A stretch of DNA of 64,000 nucleotides. Source: Cryptomeria japonica (Eukaryota; Streptophyta; Pinopsida; Cupressales; Cupressaceae). The notes below the pieces were generated by a model. It was not told the origin of the DNA. It saw nothing but the letters and a program-made list of their open reading frames with translations, and searched no databases. Shown piece after piece: positions 1 to 11,751 of the stretch; the first letter of the stretch is position 1, and each line of letters starts with the position of its first letter. The position numbers and the translations under genes are program-made. Location: the NCBI RefSeq assembly GCF_030272615.1, contig NC_081415.1, positions 604,459,644-604,523,643 of the forward strand, given 5' to 3'.

Positions 1-1377
1 TAGGACTTCTAGGATGCTTGAGGGACTTCAGGAGCCTTGGAATACACTAGAATGAAAAGTTGCATCTCAGGTGTCAAAAAGATGTAATAGTTGTTGAGCA
101 ACATTTTGCAACTTTGTACAAAAGTTGCATTTTTGATGATTGGCATTGCAAATTTGGCTCAACCAACTAAACCATCAGAATATAAGACAAAATATAATTC
201 ATTGTATGGGTTGGATAATCTGGAATGCAAGAACAAGTTTTGTGTTTTCAAGAAATCTTGTCTTTTCACTGTTTTTGACAGTTTTTCCTTATTTTCATTG
301 CATCAAGTACGGTCCAGTATGGACTTGTCAAAGAAATCTCATTGTAGGTAATGAGTGATTGTTGAGTTTACTTTCTAGAAAGGTAGATTAGTAAGTTTTT
401 TTGTGTTTGGTTGTAGAGATCTCATTCATTCTCTATAACTAGGTGTAAAATCCTTGCAAAGTAGGGTTTAAGAGCAAAATGGCTCTAACCTGAGCATCCA
501 TTGATGACACCTATTGAAGTCAAGTAGAATGCTAGGTTAGGGTCTGTACATATTATTAGAGTAGGTTTTATTGTCTTGAAGGCCTTTGTGGAGGAGCAAC
601 AATGAAGCCTTAGACTCGCTGCTAGGAGTTGGTGAGTTAGGACAACAGAAGATGTGCAAATTTTGAGCACATGTGGATTGGTGGAAGACAAATGGACCCA
701 TGGTTGGATATCCCTCTGAGTGACCTTGAAGAATCTTTAATTATCTTTTGCAGGATTTTTGACTAGTGAAGGGTTTTAAAGCCATATTTCCAAGTCACCT
801 GTGTAGGCCTAAACCCTTGAAAATAGTGCAGTATTGGAAACCCCATGTGTAAGGATAACCAAAATGCAATTTCCAATATTATTTGTAACTCTAAAAAGGG
901 TACTCAAATATTCAATTTTTTTGTGGCCTTGTGTGGAAATTTTTTAAACTAAGCCCTAAAAACTGCTAAGGGATGGCTAATTGAATTAGGCCTATTTGAG
1001 CTCGGTGGAGACAAAGAGAGGATAGGAAACTTTAGCGATGGGTTTAAAGATGCCCAAAACCCTCAAAGACATCAAAGATATAATGTAAATGCATTTTGAA
1101 CACCAAGAACCAATTAGTGTATTGTGATCCTTTGCAGAGGTGGTTGGAGGCTTAGGAGTGGAGTTGGAGATTGAGGTGGAACTCTCAATAGGCAGTTAGT
1201 TGTCAAAGCTCAAGCAACTATACCTTGGAGTCAAGCCAAAATGGATCAGACTTTTGAGGTCTAGATATAAAAACCCCTACCAAGTTCCATTGGATGGGCT
1301 TGAGGAGTTAGAGGGTTGAGTAGACAAGTAAACCAAGAAGGTGATTGGATCAAGCTCCAAGACTCTCTGCATTAGAG
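1..1377 (+). repeat. 5' LTR of the gypsy element, truncated by window edge
   Basis: This stretch repeats almost colinearly at about 6290-7664. The first base aligns with 6290, so roughly 250 bp of the LTR lie outside the window. The right end is set by the tRNA primer site that follows and by where similarity to the downstream copy stops. Small indels and many substitutions separate the two LTRs, so the insertion is old. Short open frames inside it (for example 91-351) are not conserved between the two LTRs and are not considered genes. Confidence 0.85.
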
Positions 1378-1390
1378 TGGTATCAGAGCC
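1378..1390 (+). other. Primer binding site (initiator tRNA-Met)
   Basis: TGGTATCAGAGCC directly follows the 5' LTR. It is the usual plant LTR-retrotransposon primer site complementary to the 3' end of initiator tRNA-Met. It fixes the LTR/internal boundary and the plus orientation of the element. Confidence 0.85.
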
Positions 1391-1411
1391 ACCCTTTGAA
1401 AGATTTGGTGT

Positions 1412-2460
1412 ATGTTATTCTGTGAAGAATCAGAAGAAAGTTTAATTCTTGGAAAGGCTATGACTCTAGAAGCCATCCGACAGATGGTGGCAGAGATGAT
1501 AGAAGGATTGAAGGATGCAGAAGGAAGTAAAGGAACCAAAGATGTTAAGAAGGAGAAGGAGAAGGTTAAGACAGAATTGGGAGATGAGACAGATGAAGAT
1601 GTGGAAGATGGAGAGGAACAAGCAGTAGTAGAAATGCCTCAAGACCAAAAACTATTCTTGGATGCAATCAAATCCATCTCCAAAGATAACTTGGATGGAT
1701 TACCCACCTATGGAGGAAATGTCAATGGAGAAGAGTTGCTAGATTGGATAGAGTCCCTAAATAATCATTTTGATTATAGGGAGGTAGCAGAGGAGAAAAG
1801 GGTAAATGTAGCCAAATCAAGATTGAGAGGATCAACACTAGTTTGGTGGAATATGATGCAAGAAGAAAGGATACAAGAAGGTAAGAAGAAGATAACTTCA
1901 TGGGAGCGTATGAAGATAAGGCTTAAGGCTCAATTCCTACCAAGGGATTATGAAGTTCAAATCTAAAAGAGATTGCAAAATTTCAAACAAAGGGAGTTAG
2001 ATGTCAATGCATACACTAAGGAATTCTACAAACTCAATTTGAGGGCTAGGAAGCATGAGAATGAAGTGGAGAAACTAATCAGGTACATGAATGGCCTTAG
2101 ATAAAACATACAAGATGAGATAAGTATCCTCACACAGACACTATTCACAAGTGTTTTCAGTTGGCATTAAGGGTAGGGGAGAAGATCAAGAGGAGAAGTG
2201 AGCAAAATCAGAAACATAGAGGTGGTAAAAAATTCAGAGGTAGACGAACCTTTGGTTGAGGGAAGAATACATCAAGAAATGAAGAGTAGAAAAGCTAAGA
2301 AGGTAGTGGAGACTCACAAAGAGGAACATTTAGAGGGTCCTATAGAGGAAGGAGCAATTTTAGGGGCAGGGTTGGAAGCTTAGGAAGAGGATATACAACC
2401 TTCACCGGTAGGTTCTATCACTGCAATCAAGTTGGACATACCATGAGTAGGTGCCTAGGA
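1412..2460 (+). pseudogene. Degraded gag of Ty3/gypsy element (capsid plus zinc knuckle)
   Basis: The first open part (1412-1966, 184 codons) has an acidic N-terminus followed by a retrotransposon-gag-like capsid segment with LVWWN and FLPRDYE-type motifs. The same reading continues past stops near 1967 and 2101, shifts frame near 2157, and then becomes a basic Arg/Gly-rich tail read in frame 1, ending in a knuckle FYHCNQVGHTMSRC at about 2413-2454. In a normal CCHC knuckle the first residue of that string is Cys; here codon 2413-2415 (ttc) gives Phe. Gag would form the particle and bind RNA through the knuckle. The open stretch 2198-2383 is a shadow in another frame. The gene is broken by stops, a frameshift and loss of a zinc ligand. 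Confidence 0.8.
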
Positions 2461-3010
2461 AAAGCCTCAAGTTCAACAAGCTCATACATGGGTGAAAGAA
2501 GGACTCAATTGGTGCAAGAGGAGGACACTCAAAGTGAGACCTCTCCAATCAGCAAGGCAGGGCCAGTGACAAATGGGGAAAACTTAATGATGATTAGAAC
2601 AATGCTCAAGATACCCCAAGCTCAAGAGCCACCACAGAGGAAAAGTTTGTTTAGGACCACTTGTAAGGTGATTCTGAATTCAGGTTCCACTAATAACATA
2701 GTCTTAGTTGAAATGGTGGATAAACTTAAATTGAAAGGATTGCCTCACCTCACTCCTTACAAGGTATCATGGCTTAACCAGGGTCAACATGTCATAGTTG
2801 ATGAACAAGCATGGGTGGACATTTAAATTGGTGACTATAAAGACAAACTACTATTTGGCATATTGCCTATGGATGCTTGTCATTTTCTGTTGGGCCATCC
2901 ATGGCAATATGATGTGAGAACCAGTCATGATGGAGAAAAGAATAGTTATCTCATCACCAAAAATGGCAAGAAATATCAGATGGACATATTACCTGATCCA
3001 AAAGAGGAAA
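2461..3010 (+). pseudogene. Degraded retropepsin-like protease of the gypsy element
   Basis: Frame 1 continues from the zinc knuckle into an aspartic protease region with the signature around ILNSGSTNN. The catalytic Asp of the D-S/T-G motif is replaced by Asn (aat at 2677-2679). A stop at 2826 interrupts the frame, which resumes with the protease C-terminal segment containing MDACHFLLGHPWQYD. In Ty3/gypsy elements this enzyme matures the Gag-Pol polyprotein. The substituted catalytic residue alone predicts an inactive product. Confidence 0.75.
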
Positions 3011-4480
3011 AGAAAATAGGATCAAGTGTGATATTAATGAGAGGTAAAGAGTTTCTTAAAGTATTAAAGCAAGAAGGTCATCAGGGCCATGCTATAGTGT
3101 TGAAGCCTAAAGATGAAGGTAAGGTAGATCCAATGAGTCAAGTGCCTCAAGAAGTGGAAGGTTTACTAAAACAATATGCAGAAGTTGTAGGAGATGATAT
3201 TCCAGATTCTTGGCCTCCAATGAGAGATGTAAATCATCAAATAGACTTGATACTAGGGGCAAATCTCCCTAACAAAACATCTTATAAAATGACACCTAGT
3301 GAAAATGAAGAGATAGCCAAACAAGTGCAAGAACTCTTGGACAAGGGGTTAATTTAAAAGAGCTTGAGTCCATGTGTTGTTCCTACTATATTAGTACCTA
3401 AAAAGGAGGAAAATGAATGATGTGCACTAACTCAAGAGAAATCAATAAGATCACTATAAGGTACTGGTTTCCCATGCCAAGGATTGAGGACCTATTGGAC
3501 AATCTAGGTGGAGAAAGATACTTCACAAAGGTGGACTTGAAGTATGGTTATCATCAGATAAGAATCAGACTTGGTGATGAATGGAAGATAACCTTTAGAA
3601 CCAATGCAGGCCTATATGAGTGGTTGGTGATGTCATTCGGTCTCACCACTGCACCTAGTACCTTCCAAAGGCTCATGAATGAAGTCTTACTTGAGTTTAT
3701 TGGTAGATTTGTTATTGTGTATCTTGGTGACATTTTGATCTTTAGTAGGTCCAAGGAGGAACACCTTAAGCATGTGGAGATGGTCTTGAAGAAGTTGAAG
3801 GAGGCTCAACTCAAGATCAACTTTGAAAAATGTGAGTTTTTGAAAAGAGAGTTAGTTTACCTTGGTTTTGTTATTTCTTAAGGATGTTTAAATATGGATC
3901 CAAGTAAGGTAGAAGAAATACTTAATTGGCCTTTACCTAGGGGCATAAGTGATGTTAGGAGTTTTCATGGAATGGCATCTTTTTAGAGGAAGTTTGTGAG
4001 AAAATTTAGCCATGTTTGTGCTCCCATACTCAACACCATCAAAGGAGGGATTAAATGTCATTTTAAGTGGACAGAGGAAGCCAATAAGGGATTTGAATTA
4101 TTGAAGGCTAAGATAGAAGAGCTGCCAACCCTTAGATTGCCTGATTTCAATTAGTTGTTTATAGTAGAATGTGATACTAGCCAAAGGGCAATAGGGGCAG
4201 TTTTAAGCCAAGAGGGTTATCCTATAGCCTTCTTCTCAGAGAAGTTAAATGAAGCTAAGAAAAGGTACCCCACATATGACTTGGAGTTGTATGAAATGGT
4301 ACAAGCATTGAAGAAGTGGCATCATTACTTTTTGCCCAAAGAATTTGTAGTTTTCACTGACAACCATGCCCTTAGTTTCCTCAATGGGAAAGAGAAGTTG
4401 AACCAAAGACACCTAAAGTGGGTTGAATACCCACAATCCTACACATTCACTATTAAGAACAAAAAGGGCACATGAAACAA
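3011..4480 (+). pseudogene. Degraded reverse transcriptase / RNase H of the gypsy element
   Basis: The RT segment shows MPRIEDLLDNLGG, a VDLKYGYHQI block, MSFGLTTAPSTFQRLMN and the catalytic block YLGDILIFS, where the usual YxDD motif has its first Asp changed to Gly (ggt at 3726-3728). A frameshift lies near 3400, and in-frame stops occur at about 3355, 3882, 3985, 4153 and 4473. The RNase H part (4155-4475) keeps CDTSQRAIGAVLSQ, a YDLELY block and TDNHALSFL, matching the D, E and D positions of Ty3/gypsy RNase H. The order PR-RT-RNH followed by integrase identifies Ty3/gypsy rather than copia. The product cannot be made in one piece. Confidence 0.85.
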
Positions 4481-4508
4481 GGTAGTTGATGCAGTAAGTA
4501 CGAGATTC

Positions 4509-5796
4509 ATGACTATGCAGGAGATTCAATTACAAAGTGTGGGTTTGAGTGAGCTAAAAGACCTCTACAAAGATGATAAGGATTTTACAGAGATATATAG
4601 TGTTTGTTATGATTTCTCTAACACCTCTCATGTCTCTTATTCAGAATATATGATACAAGAGGGTTTTCTATTCAAAGGACATCTTCTTTGCATACCCCAA
4701 TATTCTATGAGACAAAATATTATCCAAGAAAAGCATCAAGTAGGTCTAGGAGGTCATTTTGGCATAGATAAGACTTTGGAGTAGGTTGGTAGGTTTTACT
4801 ATTGGCCCAATTTACAATCAGAAGTGAGAAGGTTTGTAGAGAAATGTACAATCTACCAAAGAAAAAAAGGATCATCAAGTAATGCAGGCCTATATCAACC
4901 TTTGATCATACCTCAGAGGCCTTGGGAATGTTTGAGCATGGAATTTGTGTTAGGCTTGCCAAGAACTCCAAGGGGATTTGATAGTGTGTATGTGGTGGTA
5001 GATAGGTTCAGAAAAATGGCACATTTCATCCCTTGCAAGAGCACCAATGATGCCACCTATATTGCAGGCCTCTTCTTCAAGGAGAGTCAAAATTCATGGT
5101 CTTCCAATCAACATTGTTAGTGATAGAGATGTGAAGTTCCTAAGCCACTTTTGGAGAACACTTTGGAGAAAGTTGGGCACCAAATTATCCTTTTCATCTT
5201 CCTATCATCCTCAATTAGATGGTTAGACAAAAGTAGTCAATAGATCATTGGGTAACTTGCTAAGATGTCTTACAAAACAACATGGGCAGACTTGGGATTT
5301 AGTACTCGATCAGGTAGAATATGCATACAATGACCCAGTGAACCAAAGCACAGGTAAAAGAACCTTCAAGATAGTGTATGGATTTCATCCTAGGGGCATA
5401 CTAGAGCTCAGAGATCTCAGTTCTATGGCACTTAGGAGTGCACAAGGTGAGAAATTTACCGAAGGTATTAAAGAAGTGCATGATAAGGTAAGGCAATCCT
5501 TACAAAAAAATTTTAAGCAGTATAAGGTGCATGCTGATAAAACAAGAAGGAATATGCAATTTAAAGTTGGAGACTTATTGTTAGCATACATAAGGAAGGA
5601 GAGACTTACAAAAGGTTATCCTACCAAGCTAATGATGAAGAAGATTGGACCTCTCAAGGTGGTCCACAAATATAGACAGAATGCATATGAACTTGAACTC
5701 CCTCCAACCTTGGATATTTCTGCTATCTTTAATGTATGTGATCTCTATCCATACAAGGGAGAGTCACCAAAAAATCAGTTGGATATATCAACATAG
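4509..5796 (+). pseudogene. Degraded integrase of the gypsy element
   Basis: The N-terminal HHCC zinc finger is recognisable (HQVGLGGHFG, then CTIYQRKKG), but its last Cys is Tyr (tac at 4854-4856). In the catalytic core, the first acidic residue in [10 protein letters not shown] is Glu where gypsy integrases have Asp (4941-4943). The second Asp ([12 protein letters not shown], read in frame 1 after a frameshift near 5080) is present. The catalytic Glu before VVNRSLG is Lys (5230-5232). Stops occur at about 4783 and 5224. The C-terminal part (5248-5796) keeps the VGDLLLAY and GPLKVVHKY segments typical of plant chromovirus integrases. Three essential positions are lost. Confidence 0.85.
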
Positions 5797-5811
5797 GTTA
5801 ATGAAGATTGG

Positions 5812-6015
5812 GTGAGGGATTTGTCACCTAGCCAACTGGTCAAGTTGGAAAGTATCTTGGACCCCAAGGTAGTAAAGAAAACAAGGAAAGGAGTCTACAA
5901 GCATTATCTTTTCAAGTGGGAAGGGTTACCTGATTCAGATGTTAAGTGGATGTCAAAATCAGATATACTTCAGCATGGAGTGGAGATTGTAGACCTCATA
6001 ACTCGAGGGAGTTGA
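5812..6015 (+). pseudogene. Chromodomain at the integrase C-terminus
   Basis: After a stop near 5795 the same frame encodes a chromodomain-like tail with LESILDPK, YLFKWEGLPDSDVKWMS and DILQHGVEI. This matches the aromatic/acidic pattern of chromodomains fused to integrase in plant chromoviruses, where it is thought to guide insertion to heterochromatin. Its presence places the element in the chromovirus branch of Ty3/gypsy. It ends at a stop codon about 25 bp before the 3' LTR. The exact clade cannot be settled by eye. Confidence 0.75.
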
Positions 6016-6020
6016 GTTCT

Positions 6021-6039
6021 TTGTCCCAGGGGAGTATGG
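6021..6039 (+). other. Polypurine tract of the gypsy element
   Basis: A purine-rich stretch (core AGGGGAGTATGG) lies directly before the TG that starts the downstream LTR, where the plus-strand primer is expected. It is imperfect, having acquired pyrimidines. Confidence 0.55.
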
Positions 6040-7664
6040 TGTAAGGAACCTAACACTCCAAGCATGCAATTTTGTTCTCTTTCTAAATTTTGTGTGTTGC
6101 CTTTTATGATGTAATAATGGACCAACCATTTGGAATGCAGTAGAGCCATGGTTGAGTTGTCCAAGTTATTGACTGTGCCATTTGTGTTCAGGATGCTATT
6201 AGCCTAAGAAGTTGTAATGCGAAGGTTGATCACATGAGTAGTACTCTGGATCATTGTCAACATGTAATAGGGGTCTACTATTTTGTGTTTAGGACTTCAA
6301 GGATGCTTCAGGGCCTTCGGGAGCCTTGGAATGCACTAGAATGAAAAGTTGCATCTCAGGTGTCAAAAAGATGTAAAACTTGTTGAGCAACATTTTGCAT
6401 CTTTTTGTAAAAGTTGCATTTTTTATGATTGGCGTTGAAAAGTTGGTTCAAACAAATAAACCATAAGAATATAAGACAAAATCTACTTCATTAGATGGGT
6501 TGGAGAATCTGGAATGCAAGAACAAGTTTTGTGTTTTCAAGAAATCTTGTCTTTTCACCATTTTTAATAGTTTTTCCTTATTTTCATTGCATTGTACGAT
6601 CCAGTACGGACTTGTAAGAGAAATATAATTGAAGGGAATGAGTGATTACTGAGTGCACTTTCCATCAAGGTAGATTAGTAATTTTTTTGTGTTTGGTTGC
6701 AGAGATCTCATTTATTCTCTGTAACTAGGTGTAAAATCCTTGCAAAGTAGGGTTTAAGAGCAAAATGGCTATAACCTGAGCATCCATTGATGGAACCTAT
6801 TGAAATAAATTGGAATGATAGGTTAGGGTATTCACATATTATTAGAGTAGGTTTTGTTGTCTTCCAGGTCTTTGTGGAGGAGTAACAATGAATCCCTAGG
6901 CTCACGGCTAGGAGTTGGTGAATTAGGACAATAGAAGATGTGCAAATTTTGAGCACATGTGGATTGGTGGAAGAGAAATGGACCCATGGTTGGAAATCCC
7001 TCTGATTTCCCTTGAATAATCCCTAATTATCTTTGGTAGATGTTATGACTGGTGAAGGATTTTAAAGCCATCTTTCCAAGTCACCTGGGTAGGCCTAAAC
7101 CCTTGAAACTAGTGCAGTATTGGAAACGCTATGTGTACGGATAACCCAGATGCAATTTTCCAATTTTATTTGTAACTCAAAAAAGGATACTCGAATCTAC
7201 AATGTTTTTTTGGCCTTGTGTGTAAAGTTTTTAAACTAAGCCCTAAAAACTGCCAAGGGAAGGCTAATTGAATTAGGCCTATTTGAGCCCGGTGGAGACA
7301 AAAACAGGATAGGAAACCTTAGCGATAGGTTTGAAGATGCCAAAACCCCTCAAATACATCAAAGACATAATTTAAATGAATTATGAGCACCAAGAACCAA
7401 TTAGTGTATTTTGATCCTTTGCAGAGGTGCTTGGAGCCTTAGGAGTGGAGTTGGAGATTGAGGTGGAACCCTCAATAGGTAGTTAGTTGTCAAAGCTCAA
7501 GTGGATATACCTTGGAGGCAAGCCAAAATGGATCAGACCTTGGAGGTCTAGATAGAATAACCCCTACCAAGTGCCATTGGATGGGCTTGAGGAGTTAGAG
7601 GGTTGAGTAGACAAGTTAACCAAGAAGGTGATTGGATCAAGCTCTAAGACTTTCTGCATCAGAG
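6040..7664 (+). repeat. 3' LTR of the gypsy element (about 1.62 kb)
   Basis: It begins TGTAAGGAACC just after the polypurine tract and is colinear with positions 1-1377 from 6290 onward. It ends near CTGCATCAGAG, the counterpart of CTGCATTAGAG before the primer site. The element is inserted in an older antisense ORF of family X, whose reading resumes at about 7665. The left flank is off the window, so no target duplication can be tested. Short frames here (for example 6708-6956) are spurious. Confidence 0.85.
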
Positions 7665-7872
7665 ACCTTCTCAACACATTTTCTTTCTTTTCCTTTTCAC
7701 TTCTCTCTCTTATTCTGCTTGAACTTTGTTTCAACCTCTTGTTATTTTTGTTTCACAGTACCATGGGGCTTCTCTACCTCATCAATAGGTGCATCAATCA
7801 ATATTCTTGCATAAGCCTCAAGGATTTCTACATCCACTTCACAACCCATTTCCTCAATCTAAATCTTTCAGG
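7665..7872 (-). pseudogene. Fragment of family X second ORF (antisense)
   Basis: On the minus strand this reads EMGCEVDVEILEAYARIL followed by a Lys/Arg/Glu-rich segment. It matches the plus-strand family X ORF at about 49640-49800 (EYEVDLNILETYAKSLLDAP, then a Lys-rich linker). Stops interrupt it. Its right 66 bp (7807-7872) overlap in content with 9555-9620, so the same part of the ORF occurs twice here. Function unknown beyond being part of a retroelement ORF. Confidence 0.65.
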
Positions 7873-9554
7873 GATGATGCAGAGGGTAGGAGGATCTTAG
7901 TCAGACACCTAAGGACTCTTACCAACACCCACACATCTCACTCTTCAGGACCTCTCATTGGTCAAACACATCACCTCTGATCCCCTACTCTCCACATACT
8001 AGAATAACACCCCCAACATAGACTCATTTATCATTCTTGATCATTGTATTCACTTGGTACTTGACTGCAATAACAAAGTTTCACCATCAGCCTACACAAC
8101 TAGGTCTCACTAGGTTCAACACCTAACCCAAAACTTGGCTTCAAAGTACTTTATCAACAAGGCAACACCATTACCAACATATCTTTAATGGTTTAAAAAC
8201 ATATACTCATATCCCTTGGGTCTGATACAAACCCCTAACACATTGTCTTATTGTTCTAAGTCAGTCAGAGCATAAAAGACAATATTGGTTGAACTCAACC
8301 CCTAACTCTCATTTATTTGGTTTCAAAAATCCTCCAAGAAATAATGTATCATTGAAATATACCATAGGACCTTACCACTTTATCTCAATCACCAAGTCCC
8401 ACAAATAATATTCAAAACACAAAACTAAAACATCTTACCCAAAATCTGTCCATAATGATAGTTTGTTGCTCTTTTGGATAGGGTCGCACACAGAGATGTA
8501 TAACTTTTGAACCAAGTATTATATCCTCAATCCCTCTAGTGAGATTCTTAAAAACTTTAACCTACACAATATATCCCAAATTAAAGAAGATCCAATGGTT
8601 CAGTGATGAGATATTTCCCTTGCATCAGGACTGTTGCAGTCACACCCCAAATCTAACCGTTTTTCAGTCTGAAATATTCATGAAGCACATGTCAAATCCA
8701 TCATGGAACCCTGTACACACCATTGATAGGTAAAATACATCCTTACCCTCATCCCTACCCAAAATGGGGTTTGCAAAAACATCTAAACAAAATTTATTAC
8801 ATTTATGAGGCCACTAGATGCTCTAGTAAGGGTTTTGACAGTTTTGAAACAAATGTCAATCTCTTCCACAAATGATAATGAAATTGCACCAAATAAAAAC
8901 CAAAGTAATCTTAGTTCATTTAAATTTTTTCCTATTAAGATAACTTAATAAAAAAAATCCATATCAATTTGCAAATGAGAAAATTTTAGTCTGTCATACA
9001 TTGAAAACTCAAAAAATACAAAGAAAAACACAATTTTATTACTCCACTTCTCAAATCTTGACCTCCACATCCAATATCTCTCTCAAAATGGATTAATTGC
9101 AACATTTTATAGTTCTCCAAGTCTTCTAAGGCCGAAATGTAACTAATAACACCCATAACTACCCCTTTTGACATTTTTTGCAATTTTGACAATAAAAGTT
9201 GTACAAAAAGTTGTCATGTTGACACATGAAGTTGTCAATATGATCAAACTTGAACTCCAACCCTCCTAACCTATCAAAATGGTCTTAAAATGACCTTATA
9301 AACATTTATAACATTTTTTATTGACTAAAAACTCAAACCTACCCTTAAAACCCAAAATTAGCCCTTTTTAGGCCTAATTGCCAACATTCGACAATTTTAC
9401 ACTTTTTGATCTTTTCATTACATTTCATTGCATATTTAGGCTCTATTGGCCATTATTAAATTGTTTTAAGACCTTAAAGGCATTTTATATTTCATTGTCC
9501 TTTGATTCTCTATTAGGGCCTATCAGTGACCCTAGTCCACCTTGTTCAACATTT
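7873..9554. other. Non-coding stretch between duplicated ORF fragments
   Basis: About 1.7 kb with no recognisable coding or RNA feature. It is bracketed by a 66-bp direct repeat (7807-7872 and 9555-9620, 61 of 66 identical by eye). The composition is AT-rich and pyrimidine-biased in the left half. Short frames at 8539-8733, 8986-9192 and 9378-9626 show no conserved pattern. It may be an insertion or a repair product within an older element. Confidence 0.4.
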
Positions 9555-10692
9555 TTGCATAAGCCTCAAGGATTTGTGCATCCACTTCACAGCCCATTTC
9601 CTCTATCCAAATCTTTCAGGAATTAACCACTTCCATAATTTTTTCATCCTTATTCACCATGAAGCATATGTTAGTTAAATATTTTTCTACAATATGCTTA
9701 CGAACCCTTACCCTAGACTTCATAGATTTCTGTATTGCTTTGAAATATCCCAAAGTCTTATCATCTCTTTGACTTCCTAAAGTACCAATTAACTATTTTA
9801 ATTGTCTCCCTACTGGGATGTCAAATTCCCATTCCCTTTTACAAAAACTGGGTGTATCATTCATGAAAAATAACATTAAGAAGACTATTAAGTTGCCATA
9901 CTAGAAAGGTTCCCTTCTTTTCTCCCTTAATCTTTCATAGGTTTATTAATAACTCATCCAACATCCAACTGCATAGATCCAATTTCACATTTTCTCTGAT
10001 CATTTTGTATGCAACAAAAATGCAGGAACTGGAAACAGAATTCAGTTGGTTTGACTGAGTTACCTTATACTCGATGATCATGCTACCAAATCTGATGTCT
10101 GTGTCTGTAATAGTGCTTATTCTCATAGATCTCTTGTCAGATGTAACACTGGTGATTTTGTTGACATAATCATTCGAAACCTTCTTATTTGGATGTTTCC
10201 CAACTGATGGTAAATCAATGACTTCCCTGATGAATTCCTTGGTGATCTTGTAAGGTCTATCTAACTAGATAAACTCCCCATGTACTCTGCTCAAAACATA
10301 CCTAATTATCTCATCTTCAAATTCTAGGATGTCTAGAATGTTGGTAAAACATAAGTCTTCAATGTGCTTGTATGCCGGTTTGATCTTTCCTGATTCTCCC
10401 ATCAGCTCGCTCATGTACATGCCCTTTATTTTAAATTTCCCAATTCCTCAATGTGACTGTGTATGTATGCCCTAACATCTCCAACATAGACAACTCCCTC
10501 TGAAGCATGGGAAAATTCTCCAACCAAATCTTCCAAGGTAGCCACATATGGATACCACTTGAAAATTGGCCTGGGGCGATCCTTGACCTCTACAACAGTC
10601 GAGTTTGCAACAAAGATAGGAATAGATGATGACCCACTTGAATGTTTAAAGATAGATACCCGTTGATCACTTTCAGTGAAAACCCTTAACAA
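9555..10692 (-). pseudogene. Family X second ORF, N-terminal domain (antisense, degraded)
   Basis: Reading the minus strand downward from 10692, the segments align with the plus-strand copy at 48592-49700: RPRPIF near the start, YIHSHIEELG against YIHCNIEELG, a VLSRxHGEF block, a TSDKRSMRIS block against TSDNRSLRVN, then VSSSCIFVAYKM against VSSLCINSAYEM, and KIKGEKKGTF against KIKGDKKGTF. Several stops and small frameshifts break it. No reverse transcriptase, integrase or protease motif is visible. The conserved pattern in two copies shows that the protein was once under selection; its role is unknown and may be structural (Gag-like). Confidence 0.7.
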
Positions 10693-11099
10693 ATTCTTTC
10701 ATTCATTGGTGAAATTGCACAAGAAGAAATCTAATTGCTCTGAAATGCCTTTGATCGCTCTTAATCACACTTAATCACTCTGAAATTGCTCTGAATTTAG
10801 GTGATCAATAATGAAGTGAATTCAACCTTTTAACCTCCGAGAAAAACCCTAATCTTCCATTGACATAAATGATTGCCGGTGAAAGATACTAGATCTCGAA
10901 CATAACATATCCATGCCGGATAAGCATCTTCAATGTCTGGAACATCTTCCAGAACCTCTTCCCAGGGCATGTGTAGCATCTTCATGAATTTTTCCAACCC
11001 CTAAGGCATCTACCTTAGTTACTGGATGAGATATCTGCTGGTGCAGGAGCAACCTCCTCTGCTAGATAAGTAACTAGTGCATTTCCATCTGGTGATTGT

Positions 11100-11751
11100 T
11101 CTTCAGTCTTCCTAACCCATCTTCGAGTATGATCTTGCTAGATTTCACTAACCTTCTCTTTCCCTTTCTCATTTGATCCTCCATTACCAACTGATGAATT
11201 TATGCTTGTACAAAATTTAGCAATATGTCCAACCTCATTACATGCATAACATGTAACAATGTTCCTTTGAATTGCTTTGCTAAAAATGGTGAAATTGCTT
11301 GACCTACACTGATTAGCCATATGCCAAAACTTTCCACATGCATAGCATTTTAAAATTCATTCTGCAATATTTTGTTTTATGATCGTACTTATTGCATTAA
11401 GAACATTTACTGGGAGCAGAATCAGGGTTCTGATTTGCTCTGTTTCTACATTGTCTAGCCATGTGACCAAATCTATTGCAAACAAAACATCTACCATTGA
11501 ATTTATAAGCATTGAATTTCCTTACCGGTACCTTGTGGTTCTGATCTTCATTAACAATACTGGAACTTTGTCCTTGCTCAAATCCAAGTCTGCTGGAATC
11601 TCCAATCTGCCTTTGTCTCTTCAATAACTCATATAGTTGTGCTGAGCTAATCTTGAATTTTTCTTTATACTTACTTGTAGTAGTTAAATCTTCTGTTCAA
11701 ATTATTATTTGTCTCTCAAGCTCTTGTTCATTACTCCGAGATTGTACTTTT
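11100..11751 (-). pseudogene. Family X gag: zinc-knuckle region (antisense)
   Basis: The minus strand encodes CFVCNRFGHMARQC (about 11430-11480) and CYACNEVGHIAKFC (about 11210-11255), two CCHC knuckles. They are preceded by KYKEKFKISSAQLYELLK and GLGFE-like motifs that match the plus copy at 47650-47770. A CxxC-type knuckle lies between them in a damaged frame. The upstream coiled-coil part of the same gag is displaced to 15411-15857 by the intervening insertion. Knuckles of this kind bind RNA in retroelement Gag proteins. Confidence 0.75.

Noticed and set aside
2198-2383. An open frame within the gypsy gag region
   Set aside because: It is out of phase with the Arg/Gly-rich tail and zinc knuckle, which read in another frame; it is a shadow.
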